Counted from the first letter of the stretch, positions 1 through 10,797 are shown. The stretch: DNA of 64,000 nucleotides from Coenobita brevimanus (GCA_032717465.1 JAVRFU010000131.1:248001-312000); one strand, 5' to 3'. The notes: a model not told the origin generated them from the letters alone. A program made the numbers and translations.

Positions 1-259
1 TACCTTGTTCACCACTCTATTGTTATCCATTCTCTCCACATGACCAAACCACCTCAGTACACTCTCTTCAATTCTGGTGTCCAATGACTTCCTCACTCCG
101 CATCTTTCATGAATCACATTATTTTGTATCCTATCCGCTCTCTGTACCCCACATACATTCCTCAGCAGTCCCATTTCCACTGCTCTCACTCTTGACTTTT
201 CATTTTCATGCCACACCATAGTCTCACACCCATATGTTAAAGTTGGCACTAACATTCCT

Positions 260-739
260 TCATGTAGGCCCCATACAGCTGCCACACTCAAGCCTCTGTT
301 TCTTATCATGGCCTCTCTCTTCGATCACTGTACCCAGGTATCTGAACTCTCTCACAAATTGCAGTCTCTCTCCATTCACTGTAACATCACACAGGGAGTC
401 ACCTTCTCTCTCAATTACCATCACTTTACTCTTCTCTACATTTACTCTCATGACACGACACTCACAGACATAAGCAGAACTCTGCACTAGTCTACCAAGA
501 TCTTGTTTGGTATCTGCATGTAGCACTGCATCATCAGAATACAACAAATTTGAGATACTCCATCCATCACCATTCATTACCAACACCATCCCTCTTTCCA
601 TTACTCGTGTTTTTACTTCTCTCATCATCCCATCAATATAAAAACTGAACAACCATGAGGAGATCACACAACCTTGTTGCACTCCTACACTGATCATGAA
701 CCATTCATTTAGATGCCCGTTCACCCTTAAACTGTACAT
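260..739 (-). pseudogene. Reverse transcriptase palm fragment of LINE-C
   Basis: The fragment encodes the RT palm: GVQQGCVISSWLFSFYIDG, then LLYSDDAVLHAD with the catalytic YxDD-type box (Y-S-D-D in place of the usual F-A-D-D), then VNVEKSKVMV and FRYLGTVIEERG. A further RT segment with IIVPLY-like sequence lies at 972-1184. The thumb and C-terminal region continues in another frame down to base 1, so the break near 260 is a frameshift. Confidence 0.8.
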
Positions 740-1541
740 GCCTCATTATCATCATAAAAACAATTGACGGCAGCTAGCAGCTTACCGTCTACACCGTACA
801 TGCGCAAAACCTTCCGCAACCCTTCTCTGTCTACTTTGTCGTATGCCTTTTCCAAATCCACAAATCACATAAACACCTTATAGTCATTCACACAAGCCTT
901 CCCCACTATCTGTCTCACGGCAAAATATTTGATCCACGTATCCTCTGCCACTCCTAAAGCCACCTTTTTCATCACTCACTAGTTCTGATATCTCTCTTTC
1001 TTTTTCTATTATAATTTTCATACATCTTCCCTTTCACACTCAATAAACTTACGCTACGATAATTCTTGCACTCACTTCGCTCACCTTTATTTCTGTACAG
1101 GGGTACAATCACAGCCTTTTTCCACTCTGCTGGCGGAGTTTCACTCATCCAAGCCTTCTTACATGTTTCCAACAAGCACTTCAATCTGCTCTCTCCATTA
1201 CACTTAAATCATCTCTGCATACACCTCATCAACCCCAGCTGCTTTCCCATTTTTCAGCTGCTTCACAGCGTTTTTCAACTGTGCAAGAGTCACGTTTCCT
1301 GGTATTGTATTCCTTCTCTGCACGCCTCCAAAACCAATCATGTTTACAGCTGCTCTGCTCTCTCTTTTCCCATTCATCAGCTTTCAAAATATTCTTTTTA
1401 TCTGGTCCTTACTTTATCTTTATAGGTTAATATTCTACCACTTACATCCTTCACACTTTCGCATTTCTCTCCGCTGTCACTTCTACATTTCCGCACCTCT
1501 TTCCAGAATAACGTCCAATTTTCAGGGTACGTAATTTGCAT

Positions 1542-1985
1542 TCATTTTCTTCCTAGATCATCATTTACCTCCTCCTTCCTTTTCACTAGTCTCTTTACAT
1601 GCTTCTTGCTCTCAAAATATTCCATTCTTATTTCAACAAAACCCCTGTTCTGTAACAACTCTAAGCACTTCTTCCTCTTTTCCTCCACTGCTCTCTTAAC
1701 CTCTCCATCCCACCACGTCGTAACTTTCTTCTTTGCTGTTACTCTTGCCATGCCATACACTGCTTTAGCATCCCTAACTAAGCAATCCCTATATGCATTC
1801 CACACGCTGTCCAGATCCATTTCAATCCAATTCACTGATTCCAACTCCTCCCCTACCTTCGTCCTGTATTCATCTGCCATTTCTTTGATCCTCAGCTTCT
1901 CGACTTGCAGTCTTTCTCCCTGACTGCTCCTCTGTCTTCTGGTCCACCTCACTCCTCTCAGCTTGATCTTGCATACCAAAGTCAT
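1542..1985 (-). pseudogene. Endonuclease-RT linker of LINE-C
   Basis: This 148-codon minus-strand open stretch is rich in Lys, Arg and Glu. It contains WWDGEVKRAVEEKRK, the recurrent linker signature between endonuclease and RT in this type of LINE. The same block is recognisable in LINE-B near 27190 as WWWDEGVEASVKEKRR. It lies between the endonuclease and the RT fragments of the same element and is separated from both by frame breaks. Confidence 0.7.
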
Positions 1986-2111
1986 ATGATCTGACAGATC
2001 TCTACATCACCCTCTCGCGGCCCTCATATCAGCAACCCTTCTCAGCATTGAGCATGTAATCAATTGGGCTCCTTTCAACACGATCCCCGTTCCCTATATA
2101 CCATGTACAGT

Positions 2112-2672
2112 TTATTTATGTGCATCTTTGTGTTCGAAATATGAGTCACAAATGCACAACCTCCTTTCCTGACACACATCCTTCAGCCGCTTCCCAGTAT
2201 CATTTTCTCCTGGTACTCTATTACAACCCATTATGTCATCCTCAGGACCAATGTCTACTCTTCCATTCATATCGCCCATTACAATCACTTTATAGCTCCC
2301 GGGCATTTCTTCCACTGCTTTATCCAGCTCATCCGAAAGCCTGTCTTTCTTTCTCTCACTCCTGTCAACACACGGTGCATACGCAACAATCACTGCCACT
2401 TTCACCTTCTCAAACTTGAACTTGACATTCATACATCTCGAGCTGACACAACTGTAATCTTTCATTCCACTCTGCCAAACCTGATTCATCAACAAAACAA
2501 CTTCTTCCTTGCATCTTCCTCGCCCATTCATGCCAAAACATTTCACACCCTTCCACACCTCCACTTCACATCTTTTAATCTTTGTTTCACACAATGCCGT
2601 CACGACATATCTTGCACACTTGAACTTATTCACCACTTCCACCCTCTTGCCTTCCTCATTCACACCTCTCAC
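2112..2672 (-). pseudogene. AP-like endonuclease domain of LINE-C
   Basis: This 187-codon open stretch encodes the N-terminal endonuclease that nicks target DNA for target-primed reverse transcription. Visible landmarks are the ETK box near residue 29 (catalytic Glu), the VAVIVAYAPC strand, and VIVMGDMNGRVD near residue 130 (the GDxN motif). The C-terminal SDH motif is not in this open frame, because the frame ends at 2112 and the linker resumes in another frame. The stretch is preceded by RGVNEEGKR, and the same RGVN start recurs in the inverted copy at 3060-3093. It is part of a decayed element and is not a host gene. Confidence 0.8.
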
Positions 2673-3093
2673 ATTCCATATGGCAATGTAAATCTGCTCA
2701 TTTGGGTGGGCCCTGGGCAGGTATTGGGCCCTACAAAAAATTTGCCATGACTAAATGATTTTTAGATGGGGAATCTGGGGGACACTTAACCCGGCCATAA
2801 ACCCCAGTTATGTGGTTAACACCCAGCGTAGTAAATGGATTCCTGGGTACAGAAAACCATTTGTCTTGTCACTCAGTTTCCTGTACCCTGGGAACCATTT
2901 ACTAAGCTGGGTGGAAACCATATAACCAGAGATTTTGTCCTGGTTAAATGTCCCCCAGATTCCCCAATTTAAAAATCAATTAGTCATGGCAAACGTTTTG
3001 GAGAGCCTTGGAGGGCCCAATACCTGCCCAGGGCCCCAACCAAATGGGCAGATTCACATGGTCATGTGCAATGCGAGAGGTGTGAATTAATGT
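2660..3093. repeat. Head-to-head inverted pair of LINE-C 5' ends
   Basis: The left arm (2660-2877) and right arm (2878-3093) are imperfect reverse complements. GGCAGGTATTGGGCCCT at the left is matched by AGGGCCCAATACCTGCC at the right, and GGGGAATCTGGGGGACA by TGTCCCCCAGATTCCCC. The left arm is the 5' UTR of the minus-strand LINE-C. The right arm is the same 5' UTR on the plus strand and runs into the first codons (MCNARGVN) before it stops. The join is at about 2877/2878 with no spacer, so the locus can form a long hairpin. Confidence 0.8.
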
Positions 3094-3305
3094 CAAAAAT
3101 TTTCATGTCTCCAGTAATGTACACCCTTACACTAGAGCACGTTCATCTCATGCCCCTAATTTTCACAATGCATACACTCCTTCAAACCAACTGCAACAAA
3201 GGATTTATAGGAACAACATGCTGAAGTGAGCTGTTTTCTTATAATCCAATAGGTTTGCATCCAGATGAGCCTGGGGCAACAACAGGAACAAAAACAGTAA
3301 CATAC

Positions 3306-3503
3306 CTCCTCCACAAATTCAACATGCTCTGCCATCATATGAGGCCTGTGATCACGAAAGAAGATTGGCCGTTGCCGCTGCTGTCCAATTTGTCGCAGAA
3401 CTAGCAGTGCTTCCTGAGGCCGAGTGATGCTCATGACACGACCAGGCCCAGGAAATCGCACCTCTATCTCCCGCGCTAGTCGTTGCCTTGCCTGCTGCTG
3501 TCT
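3306..3503 (-). CDS. TSR1: Internal exon of TSR1 (ribosome biogenesis protein TSR1 homolog)
   Basis: A 66-codon exon in phase 0 on the minus strand, bounded by an acceptor (tttggcctctag before AGA) and a donor (GAG followed by gtatgt). It encodes a basic start (RQQQARQRLAREIEVRFPG), then QEALLVLRQIGQQRQR and FFRDHRPHMMAEHVEFVEE. From knowledge of the family, this matches the TSR1 segment that in vertebrates reads LLRQLxxQKQQ followed by FRDRRAYLFAHAVDFVP. TSR1 is a GTPase-like (Bms1/Tsr1 family) factor needed for 40S subunit maturation in the nucleolus. No other TSR1 exon was recognised: the rest of the gene would lie off the left edge and in unrecognised upstream exons. The exon has no frame break. 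A SINE-like tail (about 3244-3296) lies in the intron just downstream. Confidence 0.8.
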
Positions 3504-4729
3504 CTAGAGGCCAAACAGTAAAAATTACAGTTTTCTACTTATTTATTCATTGCAGACATTGGCTGAAAATACACAGATCTTTTATCTACTATCCTAACCT
3601 AAGGGAGTCAACAGGTTACAATATTGCAATAAGGCATGAAAGGAAGATGTTCAATTGCAGTTTGTACTCTTTATATACTGCTTTATCTTTATATATGATT
3701 CTTGGCAATGATGTCCACTGCAAATTACAAAAGCACTGCCCATTAAAGCTCCAATGCGACCTTTACAAACAATTTAATGTCCCACCAACCCCCCCATTTA
3801 AAAAAAAAGTTTTATAATCAAGTGGTCATAATATTTTGGCATATTTCTGATATATACTGAGGACTGACTGCATATGGATCATTTTGCTCTCTTAAGAGTA
3901 TTGAAAACATTAAATGTCTACATCAATACACAAATATATACCTATGAAATACAAAAGGTAGTGCTGTAACTCCATATAAACACAAACAGTTTTCTACACT
4001 CAGTAACTAAAAGACTGTACCATGAAGTCTCCAGATACAGTAATAATATCACACCGGCAAACACATTAATATACTTCCAACTTCACAGTACTTTTAATAC
4101 ACAGGTATACAAAAAACATTCCCAAGCTTCAAAATGGTGTACAGAATGTCCTACTATCTGCCTTATCCACCAGTAGTACAGCAATTACTTGCTGATTCAC
4201 ATAAACACTACAGCAAAAGTTCTCATACCTTACTTCCTAGATTGCCAGGTCTAAATCCAACTGAAACGAAGGATGACAAGTCTCAACTGTTAAATTTTAT
4301 TATATGTCCTTGATAGCATGTTAGACATTCCTGCTGTTGATTAATAACTACATCATAGAGGTAAAGCCAGGGCTCCAAGAGGTAAAGGGGCGAAACTGCC
4401 AAAGTGATGTTTTGAGTAAATTGCAATCAAAGTTTAGCTATCGGTACCACACAAAGTTTATGAGATGTCATGTACATGTTTATACTCATTATACTCAGAG
4501 TTTAGTGGATTTCAAATATCAGGAAAAAAATTAATGTTGTGTAGGCATTTTTTTTTTCATGATTTTGCATACCCCCATTTGCCTAATGGTAAGTAAATAA
4601 TAAAAAAGATTTTAAAAAAATGTGGACATCCTTACAATCTTCAGTGTATAACAGAACTACTGTATGAACCATTTCCTTCACAACTCAAAAACATATATAT
4701 ATTTTAATTTTTAAAATATTCTTGTATCC
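3504..4729. other. Probable TSR1 intron; AT-rich, no gene seen
   Basis: The stretch is AT-rich single-copy-looking DNA between the TSR1 exon acceptor and a LINE-C fragment. I see only short A/T runs and no splice-flanked coding block or repeat end. Confidence 0.4.
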
Positions 4730-5952
4730 TGTATATGGTAAGCTGCTAGGTGCCGTCAAGAGTTTTTATGATGGTAACGAAACATGAGAAAGTTTTAATG
4801 GGCATCTAAGTGAATGGTTCACGATTGGTGTGGGCATGCGACAAGGTTGTGTGATGTCCCCATGGCTGTTCAATATATATATGGATGGGGTGATGTGAGA
4901 TGTAAAAACACAAGTAATGGAGAGGGGGATGGCATTGGTAATGAATGGAATATCTCAAATTTGTTGTATGCTAATGATGCAGTACTGCTTGCAAATATCG
5001 AACAAGAACTTGGTAGACTAGTGTAGAGTTTTCTTGATGTCTGTGAGTGTCGTGCCTCGAGAGTAAACATAGAAAACAATAAAGTGATGGTTACTGAGAA
5101 AGTGATTCCTAGTGTGATGCTACAGTGACTGGAGAGAGACTGGAATTGGTGAGGGAGTTCAAATACCTGTGTACAGTGATAGAAAAGAGAAGAAAATGTG
5201 CAAGAACTGGAAAGTCGAGTGACACAAGGAACGAAAGTAGCTGGTGCAATGCTTGAGTGTTGCAGCTGTGTGAGGCTTACATGAAGGAGTGTTAGTGCCA
5301 ACTTTAACATATGGATGTGAGACTATGGTGTGGCATCAAAATGAAGTCATGAGTGACAGCATTGGAGATAAACTGCTGCGGAATGTATGTGGAGTACAGT
5401 GGGTGGACAGGATACGAAATAATGTGATTCGTGAAAAGGCGTGGAGTGATGAAGTTGGTGGACACCAGAATCGAAGAGAGTGTACTGAGAAGGTATGGTC
5501 ATGTGGAGAGAATGGATAACAACAGAGTGGTGAAAAAGGTAAATCTGAGTGAATTTGAAGGAGGGAGGAGGCGAGGTAGGCAAAGGAGAAGGTGGAGAGA
5601 TATGGTGGATGAGTGTGTGAGGAAGAGAGGTTTGGAAGTCAGTGAGGCTAGGGAATTGATGAGAGATCGAGCTGGCTGGATGAATGTTGTGAGGAGAAGT
5701 GCATGATCAGGAAATCTGGCACCCCTTTTTAACGTGGCAGCGTCCGGATTGACTCAATCGGATACGTTTATGTGAAGCTACAGAACGTGGTGAAGGTTTT
5801 TGGCAAATCCAATAGAGCCAAGATTCCGGGGGCATGAATGATGAGTGAATGGAAGCATGGCCCATTGGACTGGGCAAATTTGGGCTGTCTGGACATTGCT
5901 ACTCCTCACCCTGCCCTTGGGTGGGAAAGAAGGTCCGGATGATGATGATGAT
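4730..5952 (+). mobile_element. LINE-C 3' half with (GAT)n tail
   Basis: A 5'-truncated plus-strand copy starts inside the RT (VYGKLLGAV, then an ATGRQGCVMSPWLF-like block near 4835-4870) and continues through YANDAVLLA and the thumb. Its C-terminus lies at 5431-5706 (RYGHVERMDNNRVVKKV, then GGRRRGRQRRRWRDMVDE, ending WMNVVRRSA). The reading frame shifts several times. The 3' UTR (5707-5936) ends in a short GATGATGAT tail. The same 3' UTR recurs at 59523-59675 and 39912-39973, also with GAT-type tails, which defines the family's 3' end. Confidence 0.8.
5431..5706 (+). pseudogene. C-terminal domain of LINE-C RT protein
   Basis: An open stretch of 91 codons encodes the conserved C-terminal region of these retrotransposons: the RRYGHVERM box, the basic GGRRRGRQRRRW segment and a final WMNVVRRSA before a stop. 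The upstream part of the same domain is in another frame. It belongs to the 4730-5952 copy. Confidence 0.75.
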
Positions 5953-6014
5953 CGTTTCGTTTCGTTTTGTTTTGTTTTTAAAGGCTCCAACATGCTTGCA
6001 TGCGTCGGCCTTGG

Positions 6015-7031
6015 TCACCTAATGGCGGTTCTCCATGCTGCACGATCCATTGCAGCCTCCCTGTTCAGTCCCTTAACCCTGAGGTCACACTTAATGACCT
6101 CGTCCCATGTCTTTCTCAGTCTACTCCTCGTAACCCCACCCCCAATATTAACACTTCTCACCTTCCTCACCCAATTATCATCCCCCATCCTCTCCACATG
6201 TCCAAACCATCTCAATCTACCTCTCCTCATCACAACACCAATACACTCCAGTCCCATCCTACCTCTCAACTCTTCCATCGTAAACCCAGGCCCCCCAGAC
6301 CTTGGACGCAGGGACGCACTACACATCCACCTGAACATTGTCATTTCTGTACGTCTGAGCCGGCGAATATCCTCCTCCTTCACTGTACTCTTCCCTACAT
6401 TCACCTTTAGATTCCGTTTCTTACACACTCTCCCAAACTCATCCACCAAGCCTTGCAGCTCCCCTTCGTCTTCATTTAACAACACAGTATCATCTGCAAA
6501 CAACAGTACAGGGAGTTTCCAAACGCTACACTCTCTCACCAGGGCCACTCCAACATCCACTACCCTACCTTGTACCTCTTTTATTACCCCATCCATGTAC
6601 AGATTGAACAACCATGGAGACATGACACATCCCTGTTTCAATCCAATATTCAAAGAGAAAAATTCACTTAGTTCACCATCCACACACACTGCAGCCTTAG
6701 CACCATCATACATACTCTTCACAGCATTCAACAACTTCCCATCTACTCCAAATATTCTTAATACTTTCCACAATCCTTGTCTATCCACCCTGTCATATGC
6801 TTTCTCCAAATCCATGAAAGCCGCATACAACTTCTTTCCCTTCTCTAGAAACTTTTCCACTAAAGATCTAAGAATGAGTATCTGATCTACACAACCTCTT
6901 CCCTTCCTAAAGCCACCCTGTTGTTCTGCAACTAATTTCTCTGTTCTTTCTCTAACTCTGTCAATAAGTATCCTACCATACACTTTTCCTATTATACTAA
7001 GAAGACAAATGCCCCTATGATTACCACACAC
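6015..7031 (-). pseudogene. RT with LINE-A palm fused in frame to LINE-B C-terminal domain
   Basis: The frame spans 338 codons. The palm includes GGFRKGRGCVDQ, AAFMDLEKAYDRVDRQGLW (first catalytic Asp), LKQGCVMSPWLFNLYMDG and LLFADDTVLL. After NLKVNVGKS the frame jumps to VKEEDIRRLRRTEMTMFRWMC, which in LINE-B follows the YGSE-TWA region. It therefore lacks the KSKVMVFER, FKYLG and thumb segments between those points. The missing thumb makes activity doubtful even though the frame is open. The preceding RT start is in another frame (7071-7445). Confidence 0.8.
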
Positions 7032-7070
7032 TTCTTTTTAGAAGTACAAGGGAATAATTATACCTGACTT

Positions 7071-7445
7071 CTAATCCTCCGAGACTCTACCTTCCTCCCA
7101 GGCCAATCTGCACATCTTCCACATCCATTCTACTACTATCTCTCCCCCATGCTTCAGCATTTCACCACACACTCCACCAATTCCTGGGGCTTTCCCCAGT
7201 TTAACTTTCTTCATTGCTTCCACAACTTCTATCCTACTGATTTCTTCCTGTCTTCTCACCTCCCTCCTTTTCCCAGCCATTCCCCAGCCACTTATACTCA
7301 CATTACTTCCATCCTGTATGTTCAACAATTCCTTAAAGTGTTCTCTCCATCTGCTCACTTTTTCTCCCTTCTCCACTAGTAATCTACCATTTTTATCTTT
7401 CACTCCCCTGCTAACCTCACTTCCACCCTGTCTTACTCTCTTCAC
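7071..7445 (-). pseudogene. LINE-A linker and RT N-terminal region
   Basis: This 125-codon stretch contains KDKNGRLLVEKGEKVSRWREHF, KVKLGKAPGIGGVCGEMLKHGG and MCRLAWEEGRVSED, the standard linker-to-RT transition of LINE-A. It is interrupted just before the IIVPLY motif. It belongs to the chimeric copy at 5953-7976 and its sequence corresponds to LINE-A at 20248-20589. Confidence 0.75.
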
Positions 7446-7643
7446 CTCTTACCAGAAAATTTTCTTAACAGTCCATCCACTTTACACTCAAATTCCTCAT
7501 CCACTATCTTCTTACTCTCTCTTACTAATCTTTTCACCTCTCTCTTTCTACATATAACTCTCTCTTCCGCCTCCCAACTTCTTCCACGCCCCTATTTCTC
7601 ATCCATTCATTGTATCCTTTCTTCTTTTGTGCCACAGCCTGTC

Positions 7644-7952
7644 TCACCTCTTCAGTCCACCACGCTGTTCCTTGCACCCCCCTCCGTCTTCTCTTCCCAA
7701 TTCATATATGCCCAATCGTTCCTCCACTTCTCTCTTATACTCTGTCTTTTTCTCGTCCTCTTGTAACCTTTCCACTCTCCTTGCAACTACTCCTTCCTCT
7801 CGTCTTTCCCTTCTTCTATTTCTCCATCTTACTTGGATCCTAATTCTGGCCACCAAGTAGTGGTCAGAAAGTCCACTCCCCCAACCTCTATAAGCTCTTG
7901 CATCCATTACACATCTTGGCATCCTTTCATCCACACACACATAATCAATCAT
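7644..7952 (-). pseudogene. LINE-A endonuclease C-terminus
   Basis: The stretch starts with MIDYVCVDERM and contains GLSDHYLVARIRI, the terminal SDH motif of AP-like endonucleases, followed by a basic linker. The copy is truncated upstream at about 7976, where a TA microsatellite begins, so the N-terminal catalytic residues are absent. Confidence 0.75.
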
Positions 7953-7974
7953 TGCCTTCCTTTCATGCAGTTCA

Positions 7975-7976
<2 letters not shown>

Positions 7977-8024
<48 letters not shown>
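7977..8024. repeat. (TA)n microsatellite
   Basis: About 24 uninterrupted TA dinucleotides directly abut the 5'-truncated end of the chimeric LINE. Confidence 0.95.
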
Positions 8025-8026
<2 letters not shown>

Positions 8027-8726
8027 TTCAATGAATGCCAGAAAGGTCTCCCTGGAGCTGAATAAAATTCCCTGGAGTAAGGCAGAATTATATACAACAT
8101 TATATACTATACACTGACAGCAATAATATGATTCAAAAATGCATCACACTGAATGCAACGATTAAAGTGAACAACCCAGCACTTGATGCATCAGTGCCAT
8201 GACCTGTGGTGTTTCACATATACTGTATAGCCTGTGGGATGGAGCTGAGAATTTCCCAGGACTCAATTATGACTACATAATAGCTATCTGAGTGAGGGAG
8301 AAATGGCATAGACTCAATTCTGTATGGAGGAAAAACAAAGAAGAGTGAGTGAAGGAACAACACACAGAGGCAGTAAAGGCAATTGGACAAGATACCTGGA
8401 GGAGTAACAAGGAGTGTGAAAAAGCCAGGAGGAGTACCAAGCATCGGGAAAAAGTTACTCCAATGTACACCAATTTAGGACATACAACTTAGGGTCAAGG
8501 CAAAGGTTTCACAGTCCAGAACATTTAACCTTCAAACTGATGATGTATTTTGTATTGTTTTTGTGATGGACAGTAATGCAGCTTTTATCAACCCCATCAT
8601 TGCTATACAACTACCCAAAGCTGCATGAAATTGTCCAATACTAACATACCCTGTAAAACACATATAACACTGGTTTCAAGGATTAATATTAAGATAGTGA
8701 CCTGCTGCCTTGCCACAGTTTTACAT

Positions 8727-8767
<41 letters not shown>

Positions 8768-9330
8768 GGCAAGGGGGGCCTGTCCCATTTCCACCTTCAG
8801 ATCACAGGGGTGTGATATTCTGCAACCTTATTCTTGATCATTCAAGGGTAGGGAGACAGACCAATGTCCCTGGCAACATCTGTATAGAACTACCCCTTGA
8901 CATCCATGAAGTCATGTGTCGATGTATGTTTCTTAGCAATGCGATACACTGCTATAATGATAAACAATAAGTCAGACACATATTTGGGATAACGACAGCA
9001 AAATGGTCACAAACTCGCCAGAACGATGACTCCCAGTAAGGTGACTGAGCCAAGATGGTTGCCCATTTGCTGTGGTCATCTGCCTTTCAATTTTGTGTGT
9101 GTATGGCCAATGAAATGCCACTGCTATCACAATATAGCAGTGCAAGTAACAAATGGTGCAGTGTGCAATTTTAAACACTGTATACTATTTTTGTTTGACA
9201 TACTGAAACTTGGGATTTGGAATCATGTGTGGCAACGACAATGCCCCTGGTGGAAAGGGTGGTGCTACTCAGGGGTGCCAAGGGCAAACGGAATGTTTTT
9301 ATAGATTTTTTATTTGACAATCAAGGGCAC
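8025..9330. other. No gene seen; AT-rich DNA with a (GA)n run
   Basis: I see no splice-flanked coding exon. The stretch holds a GA microsatellite (8731-8764) and a diffuse SINE-like patch around 8790-8900. Confidence 0.4.
8731..8764. repeat. (GA)n microsatellite
   Basis: About 17 consecutive GA dinucleotides. Confidence 0.95.
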
Positions 9331-9512
9331 CCTCCCTAACCACAATGAACCCATTCTATCGACCTTGGTACATGATAAATCGTTGTGATAGGTTTTCACC
9401 TGACATAATCCCATTGTACAGAGAGACATGAGTGTACAGGATTCAAACCTGCCTTTACAGCATCACTGTTACCCTGAACCAAGAACTCTACCACCAGATC
9501 ATCAAGAGTCAT
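9330..9512 (-). repeat. tRNA-derived SINE
   Basis: Read on the minus strand, a tRNA-like head carries an A-box-like TGGTGGTAGAGTTCTTGG (9478-9495) and a B box GGTTTGAATCC (9439-9449) at tRNA-like spacing. A non-tRNA body follows to about 9330. There is no complete cloverleaf, so I call it a SINE and not a tRNA gene. The 3' limit is approximate. Confidence 0.55.
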
Positions 9513-9686
9513 ACAAAAAGGAAAAGGTCATGTAACCAAGTTTAAGAGATAATGCCCACACACCATACAAACAGAGTATTATATGGTACCTTGAAGGAAG
9601 TACTGGACTGGTGTGATGTCAAGGTGGTTTGTGATGATGCAGTGTTGACGGCAGCAGTTTGATACTCTCATTCATGGCTCTTACAC

Positions 9687-9805
9687 CTGGTAAATCCACA
9701 CCAGTCACCTGGTGTCAACTGCCTCTAACCCAAACACGATTCTTCATCTCTTGTACCATGTCTGTCTTGGTCATCACATGGTCCTCTGTACTCATCTCCC
9801 TCACA
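9687..9805 (-). pseudogene. Candidate host exon, unidentified, with a one-base frame break
   Basis: The minus strand has an acceptor (cttttctttcag) at 9806 and a donor (gtgtaag) after 9687. One frame reads MSTEDHVMTKTDMVQEMKN then RVWVRG. After a single missing base near 9725 the sequence continues as QLTPGDWCGFTR up to the donor. The composition and the splice sites look like a true exon, but I do not recognise the protein. The break could be an assembly indel or a decayed exon. It could belong to the same gene as the other minus-strand exons, which I cannot show. Confidence 0.4.
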
Positions 9806-10027
9806 CTGAAAGAAAAGTGTACAATTATAACACTACACACCAACTTTTTCTCTTTTAGCACCAACAGGGTACTTAGCTATCAATTAAAATTCCTGTACAG
9901 AAAACTCCAAAACCATATAAACACAATTTTCAAATACATTTCAATTACTAGGGAACTGTGCAGCTGAAAACAAACTTCATTACTACCCTGATAATTCTCA
10001 GCTGATGAAAAGGTGAGGTAAACAACT

Positions 10028-10099
10028 CAGACCGCGATACAACCCCACCACACCAGAGGGGGGGGGGTTGGCTGTCGACAGCCGTGGTTTAGGGGTTAA
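10028..10099 (+). repeat. Solo right end of a piggyBac-like element
   Basis: The sequence resembles the right end of the full element at 15888-15953. Shared features are ACTCAGACC, TACAACCCC-CCAC, a G run, an ACAGCCG block and finally GGTTTAGGGGTTAA, against CGTTTTAGGGGTTAA in the full element. The TTAA target site lies at 10096-10099. Differences in the terminal repeat (GTGG in place of CGCG) indicate a related but distinct subfamily. No matching left end was found nearby. Confidence 0.65.
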
Positions 10100-10271
10100 T
10101 ATCTGGGCCAAGTTAAGGTGAAATGATTATAGAAACAGGGTTACTGGATACAAGGCATGACATACCAGATTGTTTATGACATGAATGACGTGCAGTACAT
10201 ACACAATACAGTATCATCCTGCTGATATTGCTAATGATGTAATGATGTTTTGAGCCTAGGTTATTAGGTTA

Positions 10272-10272
<1 letters not shown>

Positions 10273-10344
<72 letters not shown>
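10273..10344. repeat. (TG)n microsatellite
   Basis: About 35 TG dinucleotides in a row. Reading frames across it encode only Cys/Val or His/Thr runs and are not genes. Confidence 0.95.
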
Positions 10345-10345
<1 letters not shown>

Positions 10346-10797
10346 TTTTTTTTAATGCTTGGAAGAAGGAACTAAAGGCCAGGAGCCTGCAAACTGTTAA
10401 AAAAAAAAAAAGCGAGCCAAATTCAAGATCCGACCATTTCAAGATGCGTGGACACACTGCGTTTGAAAGACTAGAGATCATAGCTAGCAGGAAATACAGA
10501 GGGAGACAGTTCCAGAGTTGACCTGTTGCATGAGGGACTGGGAGTAACGGTTAACTCTTGCACCGTAAACAACTAATTAAAAAAAATCCTATCTACACTA
10601 TAAATTATAACTAGGAATAAATTCCCATCTCTCCCTACAACTAAAAATAAATGAACAACAGAATATGATGCTAGTCATTCCATACCTTACTAGGTAAGAC
10701 TGTACTGGAGGATTATGTACAGCCTTCACTAACCTCATACCAGGGGACTGATGCTGGAGTAGGGAACCTTCAAATGGTGGCACTGATGTAATGGGGT

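Larger units (their letters stand above)
1..2877 (-). mobile_element. LINE-C: APE-type non-LTR retrotransposon, degenerate, 3' end outside the window
   Basis: A long minus-strand non-LTR retrotransposon carrying, 5' to 3', a 5' UTR (about 2877-2685), an AP-like endonuclease (2672-2112), an endonuclease-RT linker (1985-1542) and reverse transcriptase pieces (1184-972, 739-260). Its C-terminal RT portion continues to base 1. RT landmarks are VQQGCVISSWLF, the YSDD catalytic box and FRYLGT. The pieces lie in different frames and are separated by stops, so this copy is dead. The same family has a plus-strand 3' half at 4730-5952, which shows that it ends in a (GAT)n tail. The C-terminal layout resembles RTE/L2-like clades, but I cannot fix the clade without a tree. 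Confidence 0.85.
5953..7976 (-). mobile_element. Chimeric LINE: LINE-A endonuclease/RT joined to LINE-B C-terminus
   Basis: Minus-strand element, 5'-truncated inside the endonuclease (7976). It carries an endonuclease C-terminus with an SDHYLVARI box (7952-7644), the linker and start of RT (7445-7071) and the RT body (7031-6015). Bases 6386-6480 match LINE-A at 22896-22985 essentially base for base, whereas 5977-6385 match the LINE-B 3' region at 25107-25520. The switch falls inside an uninterrupted frame. The 3' tail (5953-5978) is a run of CGAAA/CAAAA units, as in LINE-B. The element meets the LINE-C (GAT)n tail directly, 3' end to 3' end. Confidence 0.8.

Noticed and set aside
5845..6885. 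Long plus-strand open frame (346 codons)
   Set aside because: It is the antisense shadow of the minus-strand LINE chimera; the real RT motifs are on the other strand.
10269..10521. Frames across the TG repeat
   Set aside because: Dinucleotide repeat translation only.
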